Shown here piece after piece: positions 62,767 through 64,000 of a DNA stretch of 64,000 bases. Source of the stretch: Schoenoplectus triqueter. Taxonomy: Eukaryota; Streptophyta; Magnoliopsida; Poales; Cyperaceae. The stretch is taken from NCBI GenBank assembly GCA_964058805.1, contig CAXKVV010000282.1, positions 248,001 to 312,000 of the forward strand, given 5' to 3'. Every line of letters starts with the position of its first letter. Position 1 is the stretch's first letter. The notes under the pieces were generated by a model. The model was not told the DNA's origin, made no database searches, and worked only from the letters and a program-made list of their open reading frames with translations. The position numbers and the translations under genes are program-made.

Positions 62767-64000
62767 TAGAGTTTTAAAAAAAAAACCCGATCAGGTCAGA
62801 CCCAACCCGTCCGACCCGTGGCCGCGACCTGCCCCGACCCGACCCGTGCTCAAACCCGACAGACCTGTGACCCGTTAGAACCGGTGGGTCTAGCACGGGC
62901 GCGGGCAAAAAATTGAAAAAAACTCGTGCTAGACCCGATCCGTTTTAGACCCGTCCCGACCCGACCCGACCCGTCCAACCCGTCATAACTCGTGCCCGAC
63001 CTGTCCCAAACCCGCTGAAATTCAAAAAATTCAAAAAAATTCAAAAAAAATAAAAAAATCATAATTTTAATTTTTTTCCCCCTCTAAATACCACCTCATT
63101 TCATCTCATATCCTCACACAAATAACTTCACTCTATCTCTCTTCTCAATTCTCCAAACCAAACTCTCCCTCGTTAATTTGTTAATCGTTAGATATTAGCA
63201 ATTCTCTAATTATATTATTATAGTAATTTTGTTACATTATCAAAAAAAATATTTATATTAATGTTATTTAGTTATTATTATCAATTTAGCATTCGTTACA
63301 TTATCTGTCGTTAATTCATTTTAAAGTTTCGGGCTTTCGACAATCTTTCGATTCCGACAAAAAAAGGTTAGTTATTAGTATATATTATATTTTATAATTA
63401 TTATTTTATAATTAGTTTATATTTTTTTTGGTAATTAGTTTTTTAAATATATATTTACATTCTTTTTTTACCATTCATTTCTTTTAATTAGTTTTTATTA
63501 GATTCATTATTTTTTGTAATTAGATGTATTTTTAATTTATAATAATTAGTTCTTTTTTATAGAATATTCTTTAATAATTAATTTTTAAATAAATATTTAC
63601 TTTCTTTAATTTTTTTATCATTATTTTTTTAATTAATTCTTTATTTATATTCTTTATTTTTTGTTACATTATTTATTTCATTAGTTGTATTTTTAATTTA
63701 TAATAATTAATTATTTTTATATTTATAACGTTCATTATATATTTTTTAATATTTTTTAGCAATATAAAATGGCATCTCCCAATCCCTCTCATGCCGAAGA
63801 AATGACATATCGATTGAGCGTTGAAATTTTTGGTGAAGATATGTCACGTTCTAATCCTTTGAACTCATACTATCAACAAAATCCTAACCCTCCATATCCT
63901 TATTATCAATAAATTTCATCACAACCGCATGTTGATCCTAATTACAACCCGCAAATCACTTCCTTTAGTGGCGGACAAGGTTCGACCTCATTCCCGTCAA
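62767..64000 (+). mobile_element. Left part of a hAT element, running off the window
   Basis: It begins TAGAGTTTTAAAAAAAA, and a 200-bp stretch (62786-63010) is dense with ACCCG/CCCGACC words, a subterminal repeat array. An AT-rich, intron-like leader follows (63060-63760), then a start codon at 63769. The right end lies outside the window. The 8 bp before it is GTGTTAAC, whose partner cannot be tested. Confidence 0.65.
63769..64000 (+). pseudogene. N-terminal part of a possible hAT transposase frame with an in-frame stop
   Basis: The ATG at 63769 follows a likely acceptor (TTTTTTAG at 63752-63759). The frame reads MASPNPSHAEEMTYRLSVEIFG and continues with a Pro/Tyr/Gln-rich stretch to TAA at 63910-63912. 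Downstream, the same frame stays open to the window end, with similar Gln/Pro/Ser-rich composition (ISSQPHVDPNYNPQ). The stop therefore looks like a nonsense mutation in a longer frame, or the exon is read differently. The sequence cannot prove it is transposase; position inside a hAT end is the main reason. Confidence 0.45.

Noticed and set aside
1..64000. CRISPR arrays, bacterial-type operons or integrated organelle genes
   Set aside because: There are no regularly spaced identical repeats with unique spacers, no polycistronic layout, and no organelle gene was recognised. The palindrome cluster at 26 kb has irregular A-rich spacers and belongs to a plant transposon.

Overview
The window is nuclear DNA from a flowering plant. 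It holds spliced genes with GT..AG introns from plant-restricted families (Dof zinc finger, TIC20 chloroplast translocon, GT106 O-fucosyltransferase-like), set in very AT-rich intergenic DNA full of plant transposon remnants. The sequence does not let me name the species or say firmly whether it is a monocot or a dicot.

Layout: 0-7 kb is repeat-rich. It holds a short LTR element cut by the left edge, a fold-back composite, an old retrotransposon-like repeat and a Mutator-like MITE with a perfect 9-bp target duplication. A three-coding-exon gene of unknown function lies at 8.1-9.7 kb (+), with a 5'UTR intron. A Dof transcription factor follows at 12.4-13.1 kb (-). From 13 to 33 kb I see no convincing gene. 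This stretch holds a possible solo LTR, a 1.46-kb Mutator-like element with 9-bp TSDs, several fold-back MITEs, a striking cluster of seven GC-rich palindromes at 26.2-26.5 kb, a 1.2-kb AT trinucleotide tract, and an old retroelement with two small TTA/TAA-flanked MITEs inside it. A six-exon BSD-domain protein gene is at 33.8-36.3 kb (+), with site II-like GGGCC motifs upstream. Another 7 kb of MITEs follows. An eight-exon type II membrane O-fucosyltransferase-like gene is at 43.6-46.9 kb (+). A Tourist-like element nested inside a fold-back MITE separates it from an intronless TIC20-family gene at 49.6-50.3 kb (+). Three related 58-62-residue protein genes lie at 51.1, 53.3 and 55.4 kb. The last 8 kb contains a long-TIR element, hAT-type MITEs, a diverged relative of the palindrome element, and two hAT elements 118 bp apart. 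The second hAT runs off the right edge and carries a broken start of what may be its transposase.

The genes do not form a pathway. TIC20 acts in the chloroplast inner envelope, the O-fucosyltransferase-like protein probably in the Golgi, and Dof in the nucleus. The most unusual items are the palindrome cluster and the trio of micro-protein genes ending in a shared AKHFS..HKI.F motif. All splice sites and element ends were read by eye. No database search or folding was run.
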